Positions 21,747-29,871 are shown, counted from the stretch's first letter. The stretch: DNA of 42,390 nt from Novosphingobium sp. SG707 (GCF_012275515.1 NZ_JAAZQL010000016.1:1-42390); one strand, 5' to 3'. Notes: a model not told the origin generated them from the sequence alone. Numbers and translations: made by a program.

Positions 21747-22094
21747 CAGTTTATTGGCGTGACATCCAATTGGAATGGCTTTCCGATTGGATGCTTGATG
21801 CGTATATTAACGCTAACATACGTGCAATCCCTTGCATGGAGGGCGGAATGGGTGGCCAAAGTTGTTTAATTTTTTAGAATCAATATTTTGGTAAAGTATC
21901 GGGGAGTTTTCCCACAGGAATATTAATCCAGTAGAAACAAGCTGCTGTTAATCATGGGCGGCCTGGTGCGCAGGTGCGGGGCCTTACCTTGGCCACGGAA
22001 CGGCGATGAACCCCCATTCACCGGAGAGTATCGGCATACGCTCTCCCCCGCTCAAGCGCCCCAGTCTCAGGCGGCCATGTATTCTATACTATGC
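21747..22094. other. Intergenic region between the zinc-ribbon gene and gpV
   Basis: No gene seen. It contains the imperfect inverted repeat CCAAT-N-GGAA/TTCC-N-ATTGG (21766-21790) and the hairpin GGAGAG...CTCTCC (22023-22046). The latter lies about 50 bases past the gpV stop on the minus strand and could act as a weak terminator, although no T run follows. Confidence 0.35.
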
Positions 22095-22616
22095 TCAAGC
22101 CGATGCTATACGCCCCTTGAGGTCGCCCCCGCCCGCGACCACATCGCCATCGGCGGTGATATCGCCGGTCACATGCACCGTTTCCGCGTCAAGCGTGATC
22201 GTACTGGCCTTGATCGTTGCGCTGGCGCCCTCGGGTAGCATGGCGGCCAGATGGTGGGCCTCGGGATCATAGGAGAGGATGGCGCCATCGGCGAAGGCGA
22301 TCAGTTCGGCCAGCGTTGAGGCGGGCGCGGGGTGGTTGTCATTGTTGAGGCCCGCCAGCGCCACGCCATTGCCGATCTGGCCATCGGGGCAGAGCAGGAC
22401 GCATTCCTCGCCCACGGTGGGGGCAGACCAGCGGCGGGTGGCGCCAGCGCGCAGGGCCAGCCAGCGGATGGGCGGGCTTTCGATAGCACCATCGTCGGCA
22501 TCGGGATCGCCGAAGCGCACGCGGCAGCGCGGGGGATCGAGCGTGACAGCGCTGATCACACCGAGGCGGATCAGCGTCGAGGGATCGAGGGGGATATCGT
22601 CATCGTCGTAGCGCAT
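22095..22616 (-). CDS. V: Baseplate spike protein gpV
   Basis: 173 residues, GpV/gp45 spike family. The OB-fold N-terminal half reads LIRLGVISAVTLDPPRCRVRFGD, then WLALRAGATRRWSAPTVGEECVLLCPDGQ and GVALAGLNND. The C-terminal half is a beta-helix-forming repeat (ATIKASTITLDAETVHVTGDITADGDVV). No apical His-x-His iron site, as in P2 gpV, is visible. It punctures the outer membrane on contraction. It is separated from W and J, with which it forms an operon in P2, and seems to be its own transcription unit. Confidence 0.92.
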   Translation of the reverse strand: MRYDDDDIPLDPSTLIRLGVISAVTLDPPRCRVRFGDPDADDGAIESPPIRWLALRAGATRRWSAPTVGEECVLLCPDGQIGNGVALAGLNNDNHPAPASTLAELIAFADGAILSYDPEAHHLAAMLPEGASATIKASTITLDAETVHVTGDITADGDVVAGGGDLKGRIASA

Positions 22617-22638
22617 CGGTGGGCACTTCGCTCCAGGC

Positions 22639-22682
22639 GGACAATTTCGTTAATTTGTCCCGTTAATGGTGTGTTGATTATA
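22639..22682 (-). promoter_or_regulatory. gpV upstream palindrome and AT-rich promoter
   Basis: GGACAA-N10-TTGTCC (22639-22660) lies 22 bases upstream of gpV, and a TATAAT -10 (22682-22677 on the minus strand) sits in an AT-rich tract. It does not match the palindrome found before the other late blocks, so gpV may be controlled differently. Confidence 0.35.
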
Positions 22683-22707
22683 TAAAAATATAATATTAGA
22701 AATCTGC

Positions 22708-22779
22708 CTAGGCATGGCCGATCGAGCCATCGGGATCGCATTTGGCGGTGTCTGCGCTGGGGGGTGTGGGCACCGCCAT
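22708..22779 (-). CDS. Possible 23-residue ORF after the spanin gene
   Basis: ATG 22779 follows GAGG at about nine bases and lies 10 bases past the i-spanin stop. The peptide is MAVPTPPSADTAKCDPDGSI followed by GHA. Codon use resembles the phage, but the ORF is too short to judge; it may be chance. Confidence 0.25.
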   Translation of the reverse strand: MAVPTPPSADTAKCDPDGSIGHA

Positions 22780-22789
22780 TTCATTATCC

Positions 22790-23332
22790 TCATTCGCCGA
22801 TTCCCTTTGCCCAATCATGCGCAGCCTGCGCGTAGGCCCAATCGGCGTCGCAGGTCAGCCAGTCGGAGCGGGTGATCCAGACGCGGGAGATGTCCGCCAT
22901 GACGGCGTCGGGGGAGGGGCTTTCAGGAAGTGCGGGAGGCTCGGCCTGAATGGGGCCGGGGCGATGGGCGGTGTTTTGGCGCAAGCTGTGATCAGCAGCA
23001 TAGGCAGCAAAGCGGCCAGCGCCGCCCTGGACAAGCGCGGTGTGGTTTGTGTCGGCATTCTTGGCGTCCTGTTTCGATTGGGCCTTGGCGGCGTGTTGAG
23101 CGGCCTGCGCGGCCTTGCGTTCATTGTCCCATGCCAGTTTGGTCTGGCGCGCATTATCGGCCCAATGGGCGGCGCGGTGGGTCTGCCAACCGGCCAAGGC
23201 CAGCGCTAGGAGCGCCAGCGCGGCCCAGCCGCGCGCCGCGCTGGCCGCGATCCAGCGCAAGAGCGCCAGCGGCCAGCGCCAGAGCGAGCCGGTGAGCAGG
23301 GACAGGGCGAGCGAGGCGAGCTTGCGGATCAT
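22790..23332 (-). CDS. Rz: Inner-membrane spanin subunit (Rz-like)
   Basis: 180 residues; ATG 23332 overlaps the endolysin stop (ATGA). An N-terminal membrane helix (ARGWAALALLALALAGWQ, about 35-55) is followed by a long charged coiled coil (NARQTKLAWDNERKAAQAAQHAAKAQSKQDAKNAD), the usual i-spanin form (type II membrane protein with periplasmic coiled coil). The C-terminus (ISRVWITRSDWLTCDADWAYAQAAHDWAKG) resembles those of tail-phage spanins. An o-spanin gene is embedded in another frame at 22855-23058. Together they fuse inner and outer membranes in the last lysis step. Confidence 0.82.
   Translation of the reverse strand: MIRKLASLALSLLTGSLWRWPLALLRWIAASAARGWAALALLALALAGWQTHRAAHWADNARQTKLAWDNERKAAQAAQHAAKAQSKQDAKNADTNHTALVQGGAGRFAAYAADHSLRQNTAHRPGPIQAEPPALPESPSPDAVMADISRVWITRSDWLTCDADWAYAQAAHDWAKGIGE
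22855..23058 (-). CDS. Rz1: Embedded outer-membrane spanin lipoprotein (Rz1-like)
   Basis: 67 residues from ATG 23058, wholly inside the Rz gene in a different frame. The signal peptide LSRAALAALLPMLLITAC has a lipobox I-T-A-C, and the mature part is short and very proline-rich (about 13 Pro in 41 residues), exactly the o-spanin pattern of lambda Rz1. A nested lipoprotein of this type inside a coiled-coil i-spanin is hard to explain by chance. Frames starting further upstream (23154) would bury the signal peptide. Confidence 0.8.
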   Translation of the reverse strand: MPTQTTPRLSRAALAALLPMLLITACAKTPPIAPAPFRPSLPHFLKAPPPTPSWRTSPASGSPAPTG

Positions 23333-23928
23333 GCCGCATCCTTCAGGCAAATCGCCTGCTCCCGCTTGCGGCGATCGACCAGGCCGCGCAGGACGCGGCC
23401 CCCTGCCTTGTTGAACCAGGTCAGGCTGGTGCAGGCCGCGCGGATCTGGCCCGAATTGATCTGGCGGCGCATGGTGCTGGCGCAATAGGTCGGCCAACCG
23501 ATGTTGTAGGCGAGGCTGACAGCGGCAAAGCGCACGAAATCCCGGCCCACAATGGTCAGCGCCAGACCCGGCGTGCAGGCCATCACATGCTCTGCCGTTT
23601 CGGCCAGGCGGGCCTCGAGCAGGAGCGCGCATTGCGCCTCGGTGAAACTCTTGCCCAGCTTGATATCGGCGCCGGTCAGCCCGTCACAGGCAGTGGCCAC
23701 CTTGACGATATCGAGGTACGCCTTGAGGTATTGCGGCCCGCTGATGTGCTGGATCGTGACGCGCCCCGGCGCCACCGTCACCTCGACCTTGCGGCCCGAT
23801 TCATGCGCGGGCACATCGGTCAGCAGCAGCTTTCCTGTCACCGGGCCGACAATGGCCAGCAGCGTGCCGACGAGAGCAATGACCGGCCCGCGTTTGCTGT
23901 TTGGCTGCGCATCAGGCAGACTGGCCAT
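23329..23928 (-). CDS. Endolysin, GH24 lysozyme-like with N-terminal membrane anchor
   Basis: 199 residues from ATG 23928, with GGGAGG seven bases upstream. The N-terminal hydrophobic segment (GPVIALVGTLLAIVGPVTGKLLL, about 14-36) lacks a cleavage site and may be a signal-anchor-release domain. The lysozyme core is YLKAYLDIVKVATACDG, then LGKSFTEAQCALLLEARL and FVRFAAVSLAYNIGW, FNKAGG near the end. In GH24 enzymes the triad is Glu-x8-Asp-x5-Thr. Asp73 and Thr79 are present, but the Glu position is Gly64. It therefore either uses a different acid (Glu43 or Glu49 lie nearby) or belongs to a variant branch. Neighbours are the holin-like genes before it and spanins after it. Confidence 0.85.
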   Translation of the reverse strand: MASLPDAQPNSKRGPVIALVGTLLAIVGPVTGKLLLTDVPAHESGRKVEVTVAPGRVTIQHISGPQYLKAYLDIVKVATACDGLTGADIKLGKSFTEAQCALLLEARLAETAEHVMACTPGLALTIVGRDFVRFAAVSLAYNIGWPTYCASTMRRQINSGQIRAACTSLTWFNKAGGRVLRGLVDRRKREQAICLKDAA

Positions 23929-24151
23929 TGCCGCCTCCCTGCTGCACCAGCCGCGCGATGGTGGGCGCGGCAAAGACCACCAGCCCGGCCAGCGCCGAGG
24001 CGGCAGGGCGCCATTGCTCGGGCACATAGGCCACCAGCGCGGTCAGGATCTGGGGTTGCGCCACCAGCGCGCCCGCGATCACACCGGCCAGCGCCGCCAG
24101 GCGCACAGACCACCAGCGCCAAGCCTGGCGCGCGTCATCAACCAAGGTCAT
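23912..24151 (-). CDS. Holin-like small membrane protein
   Basis: 79 residues from ATG 24151, after AAAGGA. It has two hydrophobic helices (VRLAALAGVIAGALVAQP, about 14-33; PAASALAGLVVFAAPTIARLV, about 46-68) separated by WRP, preceded by an amphipathic DARQAWRWWS stretch. This fits the DUF7940/holin family next to P2-like endolysins in alphaproteobacterial phages. It would form the pores or pinholes that trigger the endolysin. It overlaps the endolysin start by 17 bases. Confidence 0.75.
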   Translation of the reverse strand: MTLVDDARQAWRWWSVRLAALAGVIAGALVAQPQILTALVAYVPEQWRPAASALAGLVVFAAPTIARLVQQGGGNGQSA

Positions 24152-24398
24152 CGGGACCATCCTTTGGCTGGCGCCGGGGGTTTTTGATCCACCCGAGCGC
24201 AATGAGTTTCTCGATGCCGGTCAGGATCACCACGATCAGACCGCCGAACTGGATGAGGTGAGGCAGGGCCTCGACAAAGGAGACCATCAGCATCACCAGA
24301 AGAGTAAGGACCGCATCCCACCAGCCGCGCATCTGCGCCGCCAGCGGAGCGGTGTGGAGCGCGGCAAAGGCCTGCGCGGCAGGATCAGGCCCGGCCAT
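24138..24398 (-). CDS. Small membrane protein, second holin/antiholin candidate
   Basis: 86 residues from ATG 24398, one base inside the stop of the SGNH tail protein; a GTG at 24401 is the alternative. There are two hydrophobic stretches, WDAVLTLLVMLMVSFVEAL (about 27-46) and FGGLIVVILTGIEKLIALGW (about 52-72), and a charged C-terminus. It precedes the other holin-like gene with a 14-base overlap. Paired small membrane genes before an endolysin are often holin and antiholin; which is which cannot be told. Confidence 0.7.
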   Translation of the reverse strand: MAGPDPAAQAFAALHTAPLAAQMRGWWDAVLTLLVMLMVSFVEALPHLIQFGGLIVVILTGIEKLIALGWIKNPRRQPKDGPDDLG

Positions 24399-27157
24399 CA
24401 CCAGCCCCGCGCCGTGATGTACGCTTTGATCAACGCGCCGGTTCGGGGCTGACCGGTGGCCGTGCTTTCGTGCATGCCGTCGGTGTTGAGCGTGGGCTGA
24501 TCGAGAACCATAAAAGTCTGGCCGTTCACCGTGCGACTGGTGGCCCCGCCCAGCAGGATATGGTTACCCAAGGGATCGACAACCTTGTCGGGCCACGCGG
24601 CCAGCATCGCGGCATTGAGCGCGGCGATACCTGACAGCCGCGCCGCCGATGTTGCCGCATCGGCCACCGCCGCGCCGGTTGCCGTGCCGGTGGGAAGATC
24701 GTAATTGCCGTTGGTACCGGTAAGCATGATCAGCTTGCCGCCATAGCTGCCTACCTGCGCGACAATCGCGGCCAGATCGGCCATCACGCTGTCCCGGCCC
24801 GCCTGCGTCATCATGGCGGCGGTATCGTTGCGCGAGAGGCGGCAAATTACGACGCCCTTGAGCATGGTGTCGAGCGCCGGGGCCGTGCTGGGGTCTGTCG
24901 TCTGCACCATGCCGCTGACCACCTGCATCGGGGTTGCGGCGCCGTTGGGCAGAGTAAGCGCGGTCCCCAGCGGGGCGACAGGTTGCAGCGTGTAGGCCCC
25001 GGTGCTGGCCGCGCAGACCAGATTGCAGAGGACACCCATAACCATAACGCGGCACGAAACCGCGTTGGGCCGCGAATAGAGGTAAAGCAGGTCAATGGAT
25101 GGCGTCACGGTCACCGCGCCCGACGCGGGCAATTGGCCGCCGCTGACATTGAGCGTGACCTGTTTAGCCCCGAGGCGCGCCGCGCCCTGCGCCGTCACCT
25201 GCCCGCCCAAGCCCTGCGCATAGGTGGTGCGCGTGGGATAGAGGCCTGCCACCACCGGGGCCAGCATGGCGGCCATGCTGTCGCCCACGGTAGTAATCGG
25301 CAGCGTGGTGCCCGCCCCGGCCTGCAACGCCAGAATGGCCTGCGCGGCGTTGGGAAACACCTTTTTGACCGACAGCGAGAGATCCTTGGACGAGATGCCG
25401 CAAAGCCGGATTTTCGCGGTGCCGGTGGGGACCGTCAGATCCTGATCGGAATAGAGCAGGTTGGAGCCGGTGCCGACAAACTGGCGGCTGATAATCGTAC
25501 CGTTGGCGTCAAGGTAATTGGCAAGCGCCGTCGCGTTGCCCTGCGTTGTGCCGGTGGCGCGAAAACCGGTTTCCGACCCGTCCAGTGCATAGTCCAGATA
25601 GCGATAGCCCGAGAGCGCCACCGCCGCGCCCGCGCTGTTGATGTAATAGCCATCCACCACGACGCTGCCCGATGCCCACCACGTGGTAAGCGAGGCCAAA
25701 GCGCTCTGCCCGGCCTGCGCCTTGGTGTCTGTCGCGGCAAGATCGCGGGTCATCAGGATATCGACCGAAAGGGCCTGCGATGACAGGCCGGTCACCACCA
25801 TCGAACGGGCATTGGCAGGTACGGTCAAAAGCTGGTTTGTGTAGGGCTGGTTGCCGGTAGACGGCCCGGCGAATTGGGATGAGATCAGCGCGCCGCTGGC
25901 GTCAAAATAGACGGCCAGCGCGGTGGCATCGCCCGCAACCGAGGCGTTGGCGCGCACCCCGGCCTCGTTTCCGGTGAGGGCCACGACAATATTGCTCCAG
26001 GACGAGCCAGCCTTGCGGGTGCCGGTCTGGCGCTCATAGTAATAGCCCGCCTCCACCGTATAGCTGGGCCGCCGCCAATAGGTGAGCAACCCATAGGCCA
26101 GCGCGGTCTGCGAGGAGGCGGTCGCCACCGATGCAGACAGGCCGGATACCGTGTTACCCAGCGTATCCAGATCGGCCGACACCGCGCGCACCTGCAACAC
26201 GTCGAGCGACAGGGCGTAGATCGTGCGGCCTGTGATCGCGACCGACCGGGCATTGGCGGGCAAGGTCAAAAGCTGGTTGGTATAGGGTTGGTCGCCGGTC
26301 GATGGCCCGGCCAGTTCGGACGAGATAAACACCCCGCCCGCATCAAAATAGCAGGCCAGCGCGGTGCCGTTGCCGGTCACGGTGGCTGTCACCCGCACCG
26401 CTGATTCCGTCCCGGTGAGCGGCACGACAATGTTGCTCCAAGTCCCGCCAGCCTTGCGGACCCCGGTCAGGCGGTCATAATAATAGCCCGCCTCCACGGT
26501 ATAGGCCGGGCGTTGCCACGAAATCAGCGCATTGCTGATCGAGGCCAGCTTGAGCGCGGTGGTCGACGCTGCGCTCGCCTGCGCCGCAATGGCGGACTGA
26601 TTGGCCGCCACCTGATCGGCGATGCCCGACACCACCCGGCGGACGGTCAAGGCAAGCGTGGCCGAGGTGATGCCGCACAGGCGAATTTTGGCCGTGCCCG
26701 CCGGGATGGTCAAATCGCGGTTGCTATAGGGCTGGTTGCCGCTGCCATCGCCCACAAGCTCACGGCTGATGATCGAACCGCTGCTGTTGATATAGGCGGC
26801 CAACGCTACCACCCCCGCATTGCCGGATACGGTGCCGGTGGCCCGAAAGGCAATGTCCGAAGCCGCGATGGTGTAATCGAGATATGTGTATCCCGTTACC
26901 GCCACCGCCGCGCCGCTATTGTTGATGTAATAGCCGTTGACCGTGGCCATACCGCTGTCCACCCATGCGGTGAGGCTGGCGGCGGCCATCGCGCCCTGCG
27001 CGGCAGCGGGCGCCATGGCGTTGATCATGGCGGTGAGCGGCGAGAACAGGTCGGACAGGCGCACCCGCCACGACTTGGCCCCCTTGACCACCGGCAGGGT
27101 TTCGCTGCCATCGACATTCGCGGCGATCAGTTGGTCAAGATTGGTGATTTTGGCCAC
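24398..27157 (-). CDS. Modular tail protein with C-terminal SGNH hydrolase domain
   Basis: 919 residues from GTG 27157, after AAGGA. A short N-terminal attachment part (ITNLDQLIAANVDGSETLPVVKGAKSWRV, about 4-35) is typical of phage fibre adaptors. Four related beta-rich units of about 110-120 residues follow in the order A-B-B-A: A units begin W-x-x-G-x-x-x-x-x-GYYIN (about 64 and 487), and B units begin with a YTVEAGYYY segment (about 220 and 362). The C-terminal ~300 residues are an SGNH/GDSL esterase: block I TTVGDSMA (Ser about 626), SRNDTA, and block V DGMHES (Asp-x-x-His about 893). It probably deacetylates or trims surface polysaccharide during adsorption. No separate tail fibre chaperone follows. 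Confidence 0.85.
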   Translation of the reverse strand: MAKITNLDQLIAANVDGSETLPVVKGAKSWRVRLSDLFSPLTAMINAMAPAAAQGAMAAASLTAWVDSGMATVNGYYINNSGAAVAVTGYTYLDYTIAASDIAFRATGTVSGNAGVVALAAYINSSGSIISRELVGDGSGNQPYSNRDLTIPAGTAKIRLCGITSATLALTVRRVVSGIADQVAANQSAIAAQASAASTTALKLASISNALISWQRPAYTVEAGYYYDRLTGVRKAGGTWSNIVVPLTGTESAVRVTATVTGNGTALACYFDAGGVFISSELAGPSTGDQPYTNQLLTLPANARSVAITGRTIYALSLDVLQVRAVSADLDTLGNTVSGLSASVATASSQTALAYGLLTYWRRPSYTVEAGYYYERQTGTRKAGSSWSNIVVALTGNEAGVRANASVAGDATALAVYFDASGALISSQFAGPSTGNQPYTNQLLTVPANARSMVVTGLSSQALSVDILMTRDLAATDTKAQAGQSALASLTTWWASGSVVVDGYYINSAGAAVALSGYRYLDYALDGSETGFRATGTTQGNATALANYLDANGTIISRQFVGTGSNLLYSDQDLTVPTGTAKIRLCGISSKDLSLSVKKVFPNAAQAILALQAGAGTTLPITTVGDSMAAMLAPVVAGLYPTRTTYAQGLGGQVTAQGAARLGAKQVTLNVSGGQLPASGAVTVTPSIDLLYLYSRPNAVSCRVMVMGVLCNLVCAASTGAYTLQPVAPLGTALTLPNGAATPMQVVSGMVQTTDPSTAPALDTMLKGVVICRLSRNDTAAMMTQAGRDSVMADLAAIVAQVGSYGGKLIMLTGTNGNYDLPTGTATGAAVADAATSAARLSGIAALNAAMLAAWPDKVVDPLGNHILLGGATSRTVNGQTFMVLDQPTLNTDGMHESTATGQPRTGALIKAYITARGW

Positions 27158-27167
27158 TGGCGTTTCC

Positions 27168-28334
27168 TTATTTGCCGATGGCGCGCCAGAAGACGTCCAT
27201 GTTGAGATCGTCGGAGAAGACGTTGAACTGGGTCAGACTGACCCGGTTGCCGCCCACCTTGTTGCCGTTGGTTGCCCCGATATTGGGCGCGCGGGCGGTC
27301 ACCTGCAGATTGATCGAGGCAAGGTCTGTGAAGGATATCGGGAAGTTGAGCGCAGGGGGTGAACCGGTTTCGCCTGCGGTCACCTCGCCCCATTGCTCGA
27401 TCAGGCCGCCCGGCATTCTGCGCCAGTAGCCGTTGGCGTTCGAGCCGAAGGAGAAGTCGGCCGCGTCCTGCGGCGTATAGCCCAGCACCGCCTTGACCGC
27501 CGCGCCGGTGAACCCTGCGCTGTCAAAGGGCACATAGCCCAGACGCGAGACGATATCGGCAAACCACCCCGCGTCATGCCCGCCCAGCAGATCGGCATTG
27601 AAGGGGCCGCCATGCCACTGCGCCGCGCCCGTATCATCGACCAGCAGATAGCCCAATTGCCGCGAGCCATCGACATTGAGGCATTGCAGGATCGCCTTGC
27701 CGGTCTGGCCGTTGGCAAGAATGCGCACCGCGCCGGTGGTGCCGATATTGGGCGTATAGGCATCGATCAGGCCCACGCTGATGTTGCGCCCGCGCAGCCA
27801 TTCAAGCAACGCGCCATAGGCGGTGGCCGGGGTGATCGCGCGCAAGGGATCGAGGCCCGCTGCCGCTTCTTCGACCGTTGCCAGTTCGACGACGCCCTGC
27901 CGGGTGGTGGTGGCGGGCGGATTGAGGAAGTTGGTGTCGCCAAAACTGATGGCATCGGCCATGCCGCCCGAGAGGTGGATATCGACGACAATATGGGTCG
28001 CGCTGGGCTGGGCCTTGGCGGCAATCGGCCCGCTCTGGCCATAGGCGCCGAACAGGGTGCCATCGGACAGATAGAGCGCAAAGCCGCGATAGGTATAGGC
28101 ATCGTCCGAGGCATCGAGCGCGACCATATGGACGATATCATCGCCCACCTGCTGCCCCGAAACGTCCAACCGCTTGAACTCGCCGGGGAGCGCCGTGAGC
28201 GTGCTGGCAACCGTGAATTCAGCGTCGGTGAGGCCGATCTGGGCGATCACCACCGTGATGAAGCCGGGGCCGTCATCCCGGATGATCGCGCCAAGGCCCG
28301 CCTTGGTGAGGGTGATTTGGAAATTGTCCATCAT
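27168..28334 (-). CDS. H: Tail fibre protein (gpH-like)
   Basis: 388 residues. The N-terminal ~180 residues are the P2 gpH-type baseplate-binding domain (FQITLTKAGLGAIIRDDG, FKRLDVSGQQVGDDIVHMVALD, YTYRGFALYLSDGTLFGAY). ATTTRQGVVELATVEEAAAGLDPLRAITP is the conserved phage fibre repeat. The distal part carries LLGGHDAGWFADI, LGYTPQDAADFSFG and a receptor-binding tip beginning GYWRRMPGGLIEQWGEV, found at the C-terminus of many fibres. It lies directly after gpI, as in P2. Confidence 0.9.
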   Translation of the reverse strand: MMDNFQITLTKAGLGAIIRDDGPGFITVVIAQIGLTDAEFTVASTLTALPGEFKRLDVSGQQVGDDIVHMVALDASDDAYTYRGFALYLSDGTLFGAYGQSGPIAAKAQPSATHIVVDIHLSGGMADAISFGDTNFLNPPATTTRQGVVELATVEEAAAGLDPLRAITPATAYGALLEWLRGRNISVGLIDAYTPNIGTTGAVRILANGQTGKAILQCLNVDGSRQLGYLLVDDTGAAQWHGGPFNADLLGGHDAGWFADIVSRLGYVPFDSAGFTGAAVKAVLGYTPQDAADFSFGSNANGYWRRMPGGLIEQWGEVTAGETGSPPALNFPISFTDLASINLQVTARAPNIGATNGNKVGGNRVSLTQFNVFSDDLNMDVFWRAIGK

Positions 28335-28969
28335 TGATCTTCCCAGGCGATGCCGTCGGGGCCTTCGAGCGGCTCGCCATCCTCGGTTTGCAGTTTGATC
28401 TCATCGGCATCGAAGGGGCCGATGGTGGTGGCGGCGAAACGGTCGGCGCGCAGGGCGCGGGCAATCGGGAACAGGGGCAGCGCGGCCCATGACGATACCG
28501 TCTGGCGCAGGGTGAAATGGGCGCGCGCCGGTTTGACGCGGACCAGATCGCGGTAAAGCTCGGCGGCGAAGCTGGCGGTGGCGATCGTGTCGAACAGACC
28601 GTCGAGCGGCAGGGTGACGAAGAAGGTGTAGGGGACGCCCGAGCCGCCCGCCTCCCACCATTCGGTGAGCGTGATACGCGGGTCATAGTCGGCGATCACC
28701 GCTTCGGCAGCGCCGCGCGATCCGCGAATCTTGGCGTTGGGGATCGCCTGCGCGGTGGCGGCGCGGCGCTGGGCCTCGCTCCAGCTCGGGCGCCAGCGCT
28801 GGACCGACAGGCCCCATGCCAGCCATGGCAGGATGGGAGCTGGGATCGCATCGGGGCGCACCAGGTCGGTGAGCGGGGTGGGGATGGCGGTGATGCGCGC
28901 CATCGATGTGGCCAGCGCATGTTCGAGCGGGCGCGCATTGGGCGGCAGGAGGGAAGGGTTATTCGCCAC
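28331..28969 (-). CDS. I: Baseplate protein gpI
   Basis: 212 residues from GTG 28969, 11 bases inside the end of gpJ. P2 gpI family: LLPPNARPLEHALATSMARI, then LPWLAWGLSVQRWRPSWSEAQRRAAT, KIRGSRGAAEAVI and WWEAGGSGVPYTFFV. It joins gpJ and gpW in the wedge and links to the fibre. The C-terminal extension (DGEPLEGPDGIAW) is phage-specific. Confidence 0.93.
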   Translation of the reverse strand: MANNPSLLPPNARPLEHALATSMARITAIPTPLTDLVRPDAIPAPILPWLAWGLSVQRWRPSWSEAQRRAATAQAIPNAKIRGSRGAAEAVIADYDPRITLTEWWEAGGSGVPYTFFVTLPLDGLFDTIATASFAAELYRDLVRVKPARAHFTLRQTVSSWAALPLFPIARALRADRFAATTIGPFDADEIKLQTEDGEPLEGPDGIAWEDQ

Positions 28970-29807
28970 GGCCCGCCACCGTCAGATTGATGGCGAGGCA
29001 ATGCCCGCAATGGGTATCGTCCATCGGCATGTCCGCCGCCGGGCTGGAGAGCGCGACATTGGAGACGCCTGCCACGCCGATAGCGGCAAAGATGCTGGCG
29101 CGGTTGATGTCGCGCCCGATGCGCCGGGCGGCTGCTACAAAGCTTTGCGCGCCCGCCAGCGCGGCCGCGATCACCACATCGCCATCGGGGCCGTCGAACA
29201 GGGTGATGGCGGCGGTGATCGTGTAGGGCACGATGGTGGCCGACCGGACGATCACCTGATCGGTAAGCGGGCGGGCGCCAGCCAGCGCGGCCTCTACGTT
29301 GGCGATCTGATCCGCGCTGGCCGTGCCGTCGCCGGTCTTGGACAGGATCGAGACCAGGACCACGCCGGGGCTGGGGCTGGTGACCTTGGCGTCGGCGATC
29401 GTGCTGTCGGCGGACAGAGCGTGATATTCATAGGCCGATTCCGGCCCGGCCACGCTGAAGGCGTCGGGGGCAAGCTGGATGCGGTAGCGATAGGGCTCGT
29501 CCAGTTCGCCCGGCAGGCGCGCGACGCCCAGCAGCGCGCCCAGATGGTCGAGATTGCTGTCCTTGGCATAGGCGAGCAGGCATTGTTTGGCCCGGTCATT
29601 GAACTGCTGGCGGATCAGCAGTTCACGATAGGCGGCGACTTCGAGCACCTTGACAGCGGGATCGCTTTCGACCGTGGCGTCCCAGGTGGGCAGCATTTCC
29701 TGCACATCGGCGATCAGTTCGGCGCGGATCGTCTCATAGTCGAGCGCCTCCACCACCGTGGGGGCGGGGAGTTGCGACAGGTCGATGACGGAGGTGCTGG
29801 TAGCCAT
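28959..29807 (-). CDS. J: Baseplate protein gpJ
   Basis: 282 residues, Baseplate_J family. Markers: VIDLSQLPAPTVVEALDYETIRAELIADV, WDATVESDPAVKVLEVAAYRELLIRQQFNDRAKQCLLAYAKDSNLDHLGALLGV (the conserved family core), and PGVVLVSILSKTGDGTAS. It is the first gene of the J-I-H-lysis block. The palindrome copy at 29855-29871 lies 47 bases upstream of its ATG, the same spacing as before gpW. Confidence 0.94.
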   Translation of the reverse strand: MATSTSVIDLSQLPAPTVVEALDYETIRAELIADVQEMLPTWDATVESDPAVKVLEVAAYRELLIRQQFNDRAKQCLLAYAKDSNLDHLGALLGVARLPGELDEPYRYRIQLAPDAFSVAGPESAYEYHALSADSTIADAKVTSPSPGVVLVSILSKTGDGTASADQIANVEAALAGARPLTDQVIVRSATIVPYTITAAITLFDGPDGDVVIAAALAGAQSFVAAARRIGRDINRASIFAAIGVAGVSNVALSSPAADMPMDDTHCGHCLAINLTVAGRGE

Positions 29808-29854
29808 GCCCCCGTTGTGCCGAGCCTTCGCGCGCGCGGGGAGGGCAAGGGGGT

Positions 29855-29871
29855 GTAACCCGGCGGGTTAC
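29855..29871 (-). promoter_or_regulatory. Late-operon palindrome, copy 2 (upstream of gpJ)
   Basis: GTAACCCGGCGGGTTAC again, followed on the coding strand by ACACCCCC and a CCCCGCGCGCGCG stretch as in copy 1. It is one of three identical 17-mers, each placed 47-48 bases from a late start codon. Confidence 0.7.

Noticed and set aside
22023..22046. Rho-independent terminator for gpV
   Set aside because: Hairpin present but bulged and without a T run; mentioned only as part of the intergenic region.
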